A stretch of DNA of 64,000 nt, taken from the NCBI RefSeq assembly GCF_003352185.1, contig NZ_CP029608.1, positions 6,242,501 through 6,306,500 on the forward strand, given 5' to 3'. The notes under the pieces were generated by a model. It searched no databases, was not told the DNA's origin, and saw nothing but the letters and a program-made list of their open reading frames with translations. The position numbers and the translations under genes are program-made. Origin of the DNA: Pseudomonas kribbensis (GTDB lineage Bacteria > Pseudomonadota > Gammaproteobacteria > Pseudomonadales > Pseudomonadaceae). Below are positions 34,396-44,891 of the stretch, piece after piece (within the stretch, counting starts at the first letter, position 1; the number at the start of each line of letters is the position of its first letter).

Positions 34396-36527
34396 GTTTT
34401 GCGGGCCTTGCGCTGACGGCGGGTAACCAGCAACAACGCAACGGCCGTGAACGCGACAATCGCACCGATCACCGGCCACTTGTAGGGCCGCAGAGTCGAA
34501 CGCACCGAATCGGTCACCTGAGTGACATAGCGCTTATCGGCATTTTCGAAGTCGGGATACGGGCACTGATGACCGAAATCCACGGCCCATGGAACGTAAG
34601 GCCCTTCATCGACATAGCGCTTGTACAACGCACTTTGCTCTTCCAGGCTGCTGTTCCAACCGGCTGCCGAGCACAGCACGGCAGCGAACGCCTGACTGGT
34701 GTGCGGCAGGTTATCCGCCGCACGACTGGCCAACGCCGTGGCAACGAACCGGTAGTGATAGCGCTCATCCGGCTGCGCTTCACTGGCCTTCTGCCGTTGC
34801 ACCTCGGCTTCGCTCACCAGCGGCCCGACTTTCAGCTCGGTGCTTTCCAGGCTGTAGTTGCCGCCGAAGGTTGCGTAATCCGGGGCCATTTCGTAGCCCA
34901 GGATGTCCATGCCCCATTCGCGGGCCGTCCACGCGGCATTGAACAGCGCACTGGCACGCTTGGTCGGCCACCACGCCGAATCGGCTTTTATCCGTTGCTG
35001 GCCGTAGAGCCGGGCCTTGTGCTGCAAATCGGGATTGTCGAAATAACCGACCGCCTCTTCGTAGTGACCCTCACGCAACATGCGTCGACCCAGCAGATTG
35101 CGCAGGCTCGCGGCCACCGGCAGCGGCACGTAATTGTCGCGATCCTTCTGGCTCAGCGCGGGCGGTGCCGGAACCTTGGCATCGACATACTGTTTGAGCT
35201 CATCAAGCGTCAGAACCCGCTCGGCCACGGTCGCTGCGTCGAACCAGTAAATGCTCTGGCTGCGATACAACTGATCGAACGCCTGCAGATACTCGCCACG
35301 TTGCAGCGCCAGAATCGCGCTTTCACCTTCGACCCGGCACTTGGGCTGAAGGGATTCCAGATTCCAGTCGGCGGTACGCCGTTCACCCCAGGACTCGTCC
35401 TGCGGGAAGGCTTGCGCGGCTTTGGCATAAGCCGCTACAGCGGCGTTTTTATCGCCATCGCGCACCGCCAGTTTCGCCCGCAGCCACCACGCCAGGCCGC
35501 TGTCGCCGGCGTGTTCGAGGAACGCCTTGGCGCTGGCGTAATCGCCCTGTTGATAATTCATGGCCGCCAGGCGATCCGCGTTATCGAGGCTGCCACGGGT
35601 GCTTTCCTGCAGGGCCTTGATCAGTTTTTTCTCGTTCGGCGGCTCATCGCCGAACGACCAGCCGATCCGGCTGATCAGCGAGGCGGTGACCAATTGCTGT
35701 ACGGCTTTGCCACGCAGCAACTTTTCCAGTCGATCCTCGGGTTCTTCGGCCAGATCGTTCATCAACAACTTCAGCGAGGTGTAGCCGACGTTCGAGCCAT
35801 GCAGGTTTTGCGTGGCATAGAGCTCAATGGCCTTGTCCCAGCTGCCCGCCGTGCGCAGCGCTCGCGCCTCTTCTCCGAGGCTGGCCACGCCCAGCTCCAG
35901 CGGATCGCTGAAACCGTCGATGCTCAGTTGCCGCGTCTGGCGGAAGGCTTCGATGGCGTTTTCCAGCGCCTCAAGCGCATCACCCGCTTCGCTGCTCATG
36001 GCGAAGAACGCCCGGCCCAGCGAGTAAGCGGCCCAGGTGCTGCGCAGCGCGCGTTGATCGGCCGGCAGCGCCAGCAACTGGCGGAAATATTCGACGGCCA
36101 GTTGATGATCGCCAGCGCCGAACGCCACGGCACCCGCCACATACAGACGCAGCTCCGCCGGCAGGCTCGCGCCCTGCTCCTCGACCTGACGCGCATCGGT
36201 GAGGCTGCGCAGTTGCTTGACCAGCGCCTGCTGCTCCGCGCTCAGGCCCTGCTGCTCGGCCTTCTCGCGCAACTCAGCGGGCTCCTTCGGTTCACCATAG
36301 ATGTCGTCCGGGTTGTACGTCACCGCCGTGACGTTCTTCAACCCGGGAATGGCTTTGCCGAGGCGACTGATCTCGAACCTGAAGTTACCCTCCGGCAGTT
36401 CCGCCAGGGATTGCCCGCGATCGTCGAGCAGACGCATCGGGAAATCCGGGCCGCAGGCCAGCGCCGATCCCAGCGGCAGGCTGAGGCTCAGGCAAAGCAG
36501 ATGGCGGGGCCAGTTACGGGTCAACAT
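34392..36527 (-). CDS. Large exported TPR-like protein with C-terminal membrane anchor
   Basis: A 711-residue protein with a signal peptide (cleavage near SALA-C) and long alpha-helical repeats resembling TPR/Sel1-type solenoids through residues 100-640. A C-terminal membrane helix (WPVIGAIVAFTAVALLL) is followed by a basic tail. A strong AAGGAGG (36533-36539 on the plus strand) sits five bases before the ATG. I do not recognise a named family. It overlaps the preceding DUF3142 gene by 14 bases and is the last gene of the minus-strand operon beginning with the two glycosyltransferases. Confidence 0.82.
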   Translation of the reverse strand: MLTRNWPRHLLCLSLSLPLGSALACGPDFPMRLLDDRGQSLAELPEGNFRFEISRLGKAIPGLKNVTAVTYNPDDIYGEPKEPAELREKAEQQGLSAEQQALVKQLRSLTDARQVEEQGASLPAELRLYVAGAVAFGAGDHQLAVEYFRQLLALPADQRALRSTWAAYSLGRAFFAMSSEAGDALEALENAIEAFRQTRQLSIDGFSDPLELGVASLGEEARALRTAGSWDKAIELYATQNLHGSNVGYTSLKLLMNDLAEEPEDRLEKLLRGKAVQQLVTASLISRIGWSFGDEPPNEKKLIKALQESTRGSLDNADRLAAMNYQQGDYASAKAFLEHAGDSGLAWWLRAKLAVRDGDKNAAVAAYAKAAQAFPQDESWGERRTADWNLESLQPKCRVEGESAILALQRGEYLQAFDQLYRSQSIYWFDAATVAERVLTLDELKQYVDAKVPAPPALSQKDRDNYVPLPVAASLRNLLGRRMLREGHYEEAVGYFDNPDLQHKARLYGQQRIKADSAWWPTKRASALFNAAWTAREWGMDILGYEMAPDYATFGGNYSLESTELKVGPLVSEAEVQRQKASEAQPDERYHYRFVATALASRAADNLPHTSQAFAAVLCSAAGWNSSLEEQSALYKRYVDEGPYVPWAVDFGHQCPYPDFENADKRYVTQVTDSVRSTLRPYKWPVIGAIVAFTAVALLLVTRRQRKARKT

Positions 36528-37707
36528 GCGAACCTCCTTGATCAATATTTGCGCAACGTGCCCAACCGATCGCACGCTGCCCGCCCGCCGGCAATCGGCC
36601 GTCGCGCAAGCGGGTGAAGGTAAGCAGATCCGCAGTCTGTTGCAATGCATAACCGGCGAGCGCGTCAGCGCCTTCGCAACCCCGGGCGTTGACCGTGATG
36701 CGCGCGGGCCACGCGCTGTCCAGGTTGCCGACGTTACGCAGGGCGATGTCTTGCAGGCCGTTGTGTTCGGTGAACGTCAGGCCGAGCTGGCTGCTCAACG
36801 CATCGCCTCGGGCGACTGCCCGCAGCGTGCTCAGACTCCAGGCCCTGCGGTCGTTGGCCAGCGGCAGGCGAAACCAGATCAGACCGGCCAGATGCGCCGG
36901 GCGATCCTCGCGTAATTCAATGGCCAGCCGGCTCAGTTGCTGCGGATCGGCGAGCAACTCGCGTCGCTCGCCGCTGCGTTCCAGTGTGACTTCACTCTCC
37001 ACCACCGGAGCGCCACTGGCGTCCGGCAACAGCGCCACGCCATAGGCTGGCAGCGCCAGGTAGAACGGTCTGTCGGTCACCCTCCCCCAGGCGTTGGCCC
37101 AGCGCCGGGCCTGCTCGGGGTCGAACAGACCTCGACGGGGATCGCTGACGGCGTGCACCTGCAACACACTGCTGTCGACAGCCGCCAGCAGCGCCGGCAA
37201 TTGCGGGCTGTCGAGCCAGGCGGGCAATGCGGTGATGCTCAAGGGCAGGTTGGCCGGCAATGCGCCGCGCAAATGAACGAGGAACCTGGTGTAGTCCGGC
37301 AATCGGGCATTGCCGGCGTCATGGTCGATCTCGACGCCGCTCGGGGTCAGTCCCTGCCCTTGCCAGTCGGCGAGCACCTGCAGGATCTGCGCCGTGACGG
37401 CTTGCTGGTCGAGCGCCTGGAGCTGGCCGTCGAGGCGAATCACCGCAATCAGCGGTCGGGCATCCTGCTTCAGCAGCGCGAAATCGACTCGCGCCCGACT
37501 CCATCCGGCATTCGGGAAGGCTTGCAGCGCTAGCACCCGAAGCGTCGAGAAGTCGCCATGACTGCCCTTCAGGGCGAGTTCATGGGCCGGCGTCCATTGC
37601 CGTTGCCAGACGTAGAGTTGCTGATCGAGCGGCGCGGCATCCTGGCGTTCACAGGCACACAGCAGCAACACCGCCACCACGGCTGACCACCCGATAAAAA
37701 AGCGCAT
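36514..37707 (-). CDS. DUF3142 lipoprotein
   Basis: A 397-residue protein with a lipoprotein signal (AVVAVLLLCAC, Cys19 as the lipidated residue) and a DUF3142 domain of TIM-barrel type. The blocks YVWQRQWTP near the N-terminus and GVEIDHDAG around residue 120 support this. A carbohydrate-active role is plausible from the fold and from the surrounding polysaccharide genes but is not shown. The 14-base overlap with the following gene suggests a functional pair. Confidence 0.85.
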   Translation of the reverse strand: MRFFIGWSAVVAVLLLCACERQDAAPLDQQLYVWQRQWTPAHELALKGSHGDFSTLRVLALQAFPNAGWSRARVDFALLKQDARPLIAVIRLDGQLQALDQQAVTAQILQVLADWQGQGLTPSGVEIDHDAGNARLPDYTRFLVHLRGALPANLPLSITALPAWLDSPQLPALLAAVDSSVLQVHAVSDPRRGLFDPEQARRWANAWGRVTDRPFYLALPAYGVALLPDASGAPVVESEVTLERSGERRELLADPQQLSRLAIELREDRPAHLAGLIWFRLPLANDRRAWSLSTLRAVARGDALSSQLGLTFTEHNGLQDIALRNVGNLDSAWPARITVNARGCEGADALAGYALQQTADLLTFTRLRDGRLPAGGQRAIGWARCANIDQGGSHVDP

Positions 37708-37755
37708 ACCTTGCAGATCCCTGAAACATCAGGCTGCAAGGTTACACAAAAGCAC

Positions 37756-38574
37756 TCAGGGCTTGCGGGCGATGATCACCTGACTTTTCGCCACCACCGC
37801 ATCCAGTGCCTGCTTGATCTGCGCGCCGCGCGGCGAGTCGAGCACCGCTTGCCAGGTCTCGGCCCAATGGTTGAGCAGCGGATGATCCGGGTTGCTGAAT
37901 TCGACCTTGGCTTCCCAGAACAGCATCATCCACATCGACCAGTAAAACCCGTACTGGCTGTGGCTGATGATCTCCAGCCCGGCCTCGCTGACCATCGCCT
38001 TGAACTGCTCTTCACTGATGATGCGAATGTGGTTGGGCTTCTGGAAATACTCCGGTGCGGCGATGTCTTTCTGCAAATCTTCGGAGCTCGGGTGAGGGAC
38101 GCTCAGCAAATACAGCGCACCCGACTGGCCGACACGTACCAGTTCGGCAAGGAACTGTGCCGGGTCATCGACGTGTTCGATGACTTCAGTGGACACCACG
38201 CGTGTGGCGGTGCCATCGGCGATCGGCAGCGGGTTGCAGTCGGTAACGTGGCACTCGACGCCGCGGGCCGGTGTATCGCTCAAGCGCTGGCGGGTGGCTT
38301 CGACCTTGGCGCCATCGATGTCGGCGATGATGATTTTCGCCCCGCGCATGCCACAGAAATGGACGTTGCCACCGTCGCCACATCCGACGTCGAGCAAGGT
38401 GTCATCGGCGGTCACCGGAAAGCCTTTGAACAGCTCGCCGGTCTCCTGGTTGAACCAGCCACTGAGCATTGCATCGTGCAGGCCGAGTATATACGGATCG
38501 ACTTTGTCGGCAGCAGGCTGCGAGGCTACCGGGACGGACGTCGGCGCCGTGAGTTTCTTCAAAAGGCTCAGCAT
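37756..38574 (-). CDS. SAM-dependent methyltransferase of the polysaccharide operon
   Basis: A 272-residue class I methyltransferase with SAM motif I LLDVGCGDGGNVHF (about 60-73), motif II IIADID and VIEHVDDP. It is located between an acyltransferase and the exported proteins and overlaps the acyltransferase stop by seven bases. In P. aeruginosa, methyltransferase genes beside the common-polysaccharide-antigen cluster act on that rhamnan, so chain-end methylation is a reasonable inference. Confidence 0.88.
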   Translation of the reverse strand: MLSLLKKLTAPTSVPVASQPAADKVDPYILGLHDAMLSGWFNQETGELFKGFPVTADDTLLDVGCGDGGNVHFCGMRGAKIIIADIDGAKVEATRQRLSDTPARGVECHVTDCNPLPIADGTATRVVSTEVIEHVDDPAQFLAELVRVGQSGALYLLSVPHPSSEDLQKDIAAPEYFQKPNHIRIISEEQFKAMVSEAGLEIISHSQYGFYWSMWMMLFWEAKVEFSNPDHPLLNHWAETWQAVLDSPRGAQIKQALDAVVAKSQVIIARKP

Positions 38575-39722
38575 GAGGTGGCTCCAGAGGATGGGACGGC
38601 GTTGCGCGATGTACCGAGGCGTCGCACCAGGGCGGCGCCGCGATTGCGCATCGGCATTTCGATGAAACGATAATTCAGCTCGCTGAGCAGCACGATCAGG
38701 CTACCGGCAATCAGCAGCGTCACGACCGGATGCCCCGCCGGGCTCGGCAGACCGGCACTCTGCAATCGGAAGATCAGTTCCCGCACCAGTTGATAGGCCG
38801 GGATGTGGATCAGATACATGCCGTAGGAGCGGCTGCCGATCCATGCCATCAGCCGCTGCACTCTACCGGCCGGCAGCAGGTAATCGCGGTTGTACGAAGC
38901 GATCCATACCAGCAGTGCGCCAAGGACGGCAATCGAGCCGATCCGGTAAGAGACGAAGGTGAAACGGTCGGTGGCCATGTAGCTCAACAGCAGCGCCAGC
39001 ACGATCAGCGCAGTCACACCGGCCCACGGACGACGCAGGAAGGTCGGCTCCCATCGCCGCCAGGACGGCTGCGCGCTCCACATTGCCAGCAACACGCCGA
39101 GGGCCAGCGCATCGGTACGGATCACCATCAGTATCGGCGTGCGCAGGGTGAACAGTTGCACCGCGACCAGCGCCAGCAACGCCCAGACCAGACGCTTGCG
39201 GCACACCAGAATCAGCAGCGGGAACAGCAGATAGAACTGCTCCTCCAGCGACAGGCTCCAGTACACGAAACTGCTGCCGTACTCGTAATGAAAAAAGCTG
39301 TCGGCAAAGCGGAAGTTGGCGTATTGCAACACGCCCGCCAGCGTCGCTTGCAGGTTGGCGGGCAGCGTGCCGAAAGCCCCGGAGCGATTGATAAATACGC
39401 ACGCGAGCAGCATGAGCGCCAGCCATAACCAGGCCGACGGCAACAGACGGAAGGCCCGGCGCAGCCAGAAGTTGCGCGTCTGCTCCCAGTATTCCTGACG
39501 GGTCGAACAACCTTGCAGCGCCGGGATCAGGCTGCGGGCGATGACAAACCCGGAGATGGCAAAAAACAGGTCAACGCCCCACCACGGCTGGGCCCAGGCG
39601 TGGATTTTTTCCAGCAATGGCACCGGATCGGTGAACAGGCTGCCCTGCATATGATGAATCAGCACACCCAGCACTGCGATCGCTCGCAGTACTTCGATGT
39701 CCAGGATTCGTTTGCCGCTCAT
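38568..39722 (-). CDS. Acyltransferase family 3 (OafA/YrhL type)
   Basis: A 384-residue inner-membrane O-acyltransferase with about ten helices. The catalytic region has HHMQGSLF near residue 22, with WWGVDLFFAISGFVI and FWLRRAFRLLP following. It probably acetylates a lipopolysaccharide sugar. It overlaps the upstream glycosyltransferase (ATGA). Confidence 0.92.
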   Translation of the reverse strand: MSGKRILDIEVLRAIAVLGVLIHHMQGSLFTDPVPLLEKIHAWAQPWWGVDLFFAISGFVIARSLIPALQGCSTRQEYWEQTRNFWLRRAFRLLPSAWLWLALMLLACVFINRSGAFGTLPANLQATLAGVLQYANFRFADSFFHYEYGSSFVYWSLSLEEQFYLLFPLLILVCRKRLVWALLALVAVQLFTLRTPILMVIRTDALALGVLLAMWSAQPSWRRWEPTFLRRPWAGVTALIVLALLLSYMATDRFTFVSYRIGSIAVLGALLVWIASYNRDYLLPAGRVQRLMAWIGSRSYGMYLIHIPAYQLVRELIFRLQSAGLPSPAGHPVVTLLIAGSLIVLLSELNYRFIEMPMRNRGAALVRRLGTSRNAVPSSGATSC

Positions 39723-41023
39723 GCCCGGGACACCGTTGTATCTGTAGCGGCCCGGTGCTCGAACAACTGCGCGAGAAAGACCTGCAAACGCTGCTCGGCC
39801 ACCGCCTGGCTGCAGAATCCCTGCAGGCTGCTGACCGCCCCGGCGGCCATTTGCGCATATCGCTGCGGATCGTGTTTCGCGACCTCATAGCTGTTGCGAT
39901 AGGCGACGCAGACCGACGCCCAGTTGGTCATGTAGCGCAATGTTCGGAACGCCTTGCGCGGATCGTGAGGCCATGCGGTGAGTTCGTCCGTGGACTCGAC
40001 CAGGAACGCATTGTCTTCGCTCAGATAATCGATCATCGCCGTGGTGCGCGGCGCCACCGCCGGCTTGCCGCAGGACATGAATTCCATCAGCGGCAGGCAC
40101 TGGCCTTCGCCGTAGGACGTGTTCACCACATAACGAGTGGCCTGCACCAGTCGCTCGTAGTCCGCGTCCGCGAGGTAGCCATAGATCAGCACGATGCGGC
40201 AGCGGTAAGATTGGTTTTTGTATAGGTGATGAAGGATGTCGCTGAGGGCTTCTTCGGCATCGTGGTGGGTGAGCTTGAGCACCAGGGTGGCGTCTTCGAC
40301 CTCACGGAACGTCACGCAGAACGCACTGAGCATGTCTTCCCAGTTCTTGCGTCCGTCGCCGGGGTTGAACACCGAGGTGTACACCACGCCGTCCAGCAGC
40401 AGCTCCTGCTCGCGCACCGGCGCCTGGAAGTCGATGCCCTTGCCTCGGCGCAGAGGCTTCGGGCCGAAGGCGTCGAGATCGAGCTGGCGACTGTCGGCCA
40501 CCAGCCCCTTGATCTTCAGACGTACCGGCCCCGTCGAGGGCTGGCCTTGCAGCTGGGCGCCCCGGGCGGCAAAGCGGTCCCACACCGGCGCCGGCACCGC
40601 GACAATCGGGTAGTCGGCGCCCATGGCCTCGCGCACCGCGTTGACCGTGTAGCTGGAGTGAGTGATCGCCGCCCCGCAGGCGCGCAACACCGTGCGCCAG
40701 TCATTGCGTGGCTCGCCGTCGAAAGGCTCGTTGGGGATGGTGCTGAATTCCCAGGCGAACACCGGCAATGTCGGGCACACCAGATGGATCGGCGTGCGGT
40801 GCGGCGGCGAGAACGACAGAAACACGCACGGTTCGCCTCGGGCCAGACATTCCAGGTACAGCGCATCGACTTCGTGGGCCGGATCCGCCACTTCCACTAC
40901 GCGTCCGAGACGCTCGAGCACCGGGCGGTATTCTTTGAGCACGAAGTAATAGCTGTACTCGGAACGGCCGAGGTTCTGCGCGATGGTGTGCTGGTTGGTT
41001 TCCGAATGAATGATGATCAGCAT
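39719..41023 (-). CDS. Glycosyltransferase, paralogue of next upstream gene
   Basis: A 434-residue GT-B glycosyltransferase, GT4-like at the C-terminus. It has NPGDGRKNWEDMLSAF, a conserved nucleotide-sugar segment TSYGEGQCLPLMEF and the late ScGKPavaP block. The first 50 residues (LGRSEYSYYFVLKEYRPVLE) closely match the neighbouring gene at 41017-42579, showing a tandem duplication. The start MLIIIHSET at 41023 was chosen, overlapping the upstream stop by seven bases. The acceptor is probably the A-band rhamnan or its cap. Confidence 0.88.
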   Translation of the reverse strand: MLIIIHSETNQHTIAQNLGRSEYSYYFVLKEYRPVLERLGRVVEVADPAHEVDALYLECLARGEPCVFLSFSPPHRTPIHLVCPTLPVFAWEFSTIPNEPFDGEPRNDWRTVLRACGAAITHSSYTVNAVREAMGADYPIVAVPAPVWDRFAARGAQLQGQPSTGPVRLKIKGLVADSRQLDLDAFGPKPLRRGKGIDFQAPVREQELLLDGVVYTSVFNPGDGRKNWEDMLSAFCVTFREVEDATLVLKLTHHDAEEALSDILHHLYKNQSYRCRIVLIYGYLADADYERLVQATRYVVNTSYGEGQCLPLMEFMSCGKPAVAPRTTAMIDYLSEDNAFLVESTDELTAWPHDPRKAFRTLRYMTNWASVCVAYRNSYEVAKHDPQRYAQMAAGAVSSLQGFCSQAVAEQRLQVFLAQLFEHRAATDTTVSRA

Positions 41024-42579
41024 GAGGCGTTGTCCGTCACGAGGGCGGCATCGGCAGCCGCCGGAACCAGGCCGAAGAAGTCCGCCAGACGCTGCTGTAC
41101 CGGGGCGAAGGCGCAGTAGTCGTGCATGCGTTCGACGGCGGCGACCGACATTCGGCGATAGTCCTGCGGCTGTGTCTTGGCCATCCGGTAACTGTTCTCG
41201 TAGGCACGTTTGAGCGAGCCCCAGTCCGGCCGGTGACGCAGGGTGCGGTAGAGGATGCGGGTGTCCTGGGGCCAGATCGTCAGTTCTTCGCTGGACTCGA
41301 CGACGAAGGCCACTGCATCGTCGATGTAGTCCTCCATCGCCGTGTGATCCGGAGCAATCACCGGTTTGCCGCTGGACATGAACTCCATCAGCGGCAGGCA
41401 CAAGCCTTCGCAGCGTGACGCGTTGACGTAAAAACTGGCGGCCTGGTAAAGCCGCGCATATTGCGGATCATCCAGATAGCCATGCATCACAAGTACCCGG
41501 CAGGCGAACGGCGTCAGTTGCGCCAGCAAGGTCATCAGTTCGCTGTAGTAGGACGCCAGATCGTTCTGGGTGATCTTCAACACAAGCGTCGCGTCAGGTG
41601 TTTCGCGAAAGGCCCAGCAGAACGCCGTGATCAAGTGATGCCAGTTCTTGCGGCCATCCCTGGGGTTGAACACGGTGACGTAGACCACGCCATCGACGGT
41701 GGTTTCCACCACTGCCGAAGTGTCCGGCAGGTTCAGCGGCGGGGGTTCGTCCACTGCCACTTCATGGGGGCCGGCAATGTTCGGCAGGCGTCGTTCGAGC
41801 CAGGCATGGGCCTTGTCCGAAAACAGATCGCGAAAGCCTTCCCAGTAGCCGTGGTGCAGGTATTTCACGCGGGCCATGGGCTTGGGTTGATCGCTCGGGT
41901 TCAGCGCCCACAGACGCAGGTAATGGCGGGCAATGACCAGTCGACGCTTGAGTGTCAGGGGTGGCGGGCGCCGTGCCTCGATCTCGGCCAGTTGTTCGGC
42001 GGTCAGTGGTTTGGGCAGCAGGTCATCGGCACAGAGCCCCAGCGTACGGCTGTCGAAAATGCAGCCCTTGATCGCCAGGGTCGTTCCGGAGTTGATCGGC
42101 GCGCTGACATGTTGCTCTCGAATGGCCGCGAAGTTTTCCCACAGCGGGGTCGGCAATACCAGTACCGGAAAGTCTTCGCCCATGGCCCGGCGAATCGCTC
42201 GGGCGGTGTGGCTCGACAGCGTGATGACCCGGCCTTGCCGTGCGAGCATCTGTGTCCAGTCCTGACGCTGATCACCGTCCCACGACTCATCGGGGATGGA
42301 GTCGAATTCCCAGGCAATCACGCAGATCGTCGGGCATTCCAGATCGGTCGGGGTATTTTGCGGCGGGGTGAAGGACAGGAACACACTGCTTTCGCCGGAG
42401 GCAAGCAGTTGTCGATACAGTGGATCGACTTCGTCGCGAGTGGACACCACATGCACCCGGCCCAGGCTTTCGAGCACCGGACGATAGGCCTTGAGCACGA
42501 AGTAATAGCTGTATTCGGGACGCCCGAGACTCTGGCTGATGGAGCGGTCGTTGACATCCGAGTAGAGAATGAAATTCAT
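41017..42579 (-). CDS. Glycosyltransferase, first gene of minus-strand operon
   Basis: A 520-residue GT-B glycosyltransferase sharing the LGRPEYSYYFVLKAYRPVLE N-terminus and the NPRDGRKNWHHLITAF, SRCEGLCLPLMEF and SSGKPVIAP blocks with its downstream paralogue. About 85 extra residues are inserted between the two domains (about 180-270). The gene is divergent from rmd across a 426-base region, like PA5455/PA5456 next to the PAO1 common-antigen cluster. Confidence 0.88.
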   Translation of the reverse strand: MNFILYSDVNDRSISQSLGRPEYSYYFVLKAYRPVLESLGRVHVVSTRDEVDPLYRQLLASGESSVFLSFTPPQNTPTDLECPTICVIAWEFDSIPDESWDGDQRQDWTQMLARQGRVITLSSHTARAIRRAMGEDFPVLVLPTPLWENFAAIREQHVSAPINSGTTLAIKGCIFDSRTLGLCADDLLPKPLTAEQLAEIEARRPPPLTLKRRLVIARHYLRLWALNPSDQPKPMARVKYLHHGYWEGFRDLFSDKAHAWLERRLPNIAGPHEVAVDEPPPLNLPDTSAVVETTVDGVVYVTVFNPRDGRKNWHHLITAFCWAFRETPDATLVLKITQNDLASYYSELMTLLAQLTPFACRVLVMHGYLDDPQYARLYQAASFYVNASRCEGLCLPLMEFMSSGKPVIAPDHTAMEDYIDDAVAFVVESSEELTIWPQDTRILYRTLRHRPDWGSLKRAYENSYRMAKTQPQDYRRMSVAAVERMHDYCAFAPVQQRLADFFGLVPAAADAALVTDNASC

Positions 42580-43005
42580 GGCATCCCACGGTGCGACCGC
42601 CATCCCGGCAGCCTCACGCTATGACGGCCAGGCTTCGAACGGGTCGGCATGGCCGACAATCGTCCTGTGTCCCGAAGCACGTCGTCGTTCTTGTTTTAGT
42701 GGTCAGTTTCACCGTGCCGCGCTACCACTCTGGCAACGCTCGGCAAACTGCGACGAGGGGCATTCTAAACACATCCGTTCGGGATTCGTGAACCGCCCGG
42801 CGAGAAAAACCGGGCTACGCTGACGAGAACTGACCGGTCACGGTTTGGCCGGTTGAAATTGCTGCGCAATTGGCACAGATTGGCAGCCAAACAAATACAA
42901 CAACGACTTCACCCGTCTTCCTGCCGCGTTTAAACACGGTCTGACAGACATTCCCCAATCAAGCCTGAGGGAAAAGGTGAGAGTTAAAGACCAAGGGGTC
43001 GCTGT
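42580..43005. other. Divergent promoter region of the polysaccharide clusters
   Basis: A 426-base region without a credible gene. It holds the hairpin GCCCGG-N9-CCGGGC (42795-42815) and the inverted repeat AATTGC-TGC-GCAATT (42857-42871), and is more AT-rich before rmd. AAGGGGT before the rmd TTG is a possible ribosome binding site. I found no JUMPstart/ops motif. Confidence 0.6.
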
Positions 43006-44888
<1,883 letters not shown>

Positions 44889-44891
44889 GCC

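Noticed and set aside
33912..36617. Long plus-strand open frame opposite the TPR-like gene
   Set aside because: Runs through the LysE gene and antisense to a coherent exported protein; composition typical of a shadow frame.
42871..42885. Sigma-54-like promoter TGGCAC...GGCA before rmd
   Set aside because: The spacing between the GG and GC elements is one base short and the -12 element is poor.
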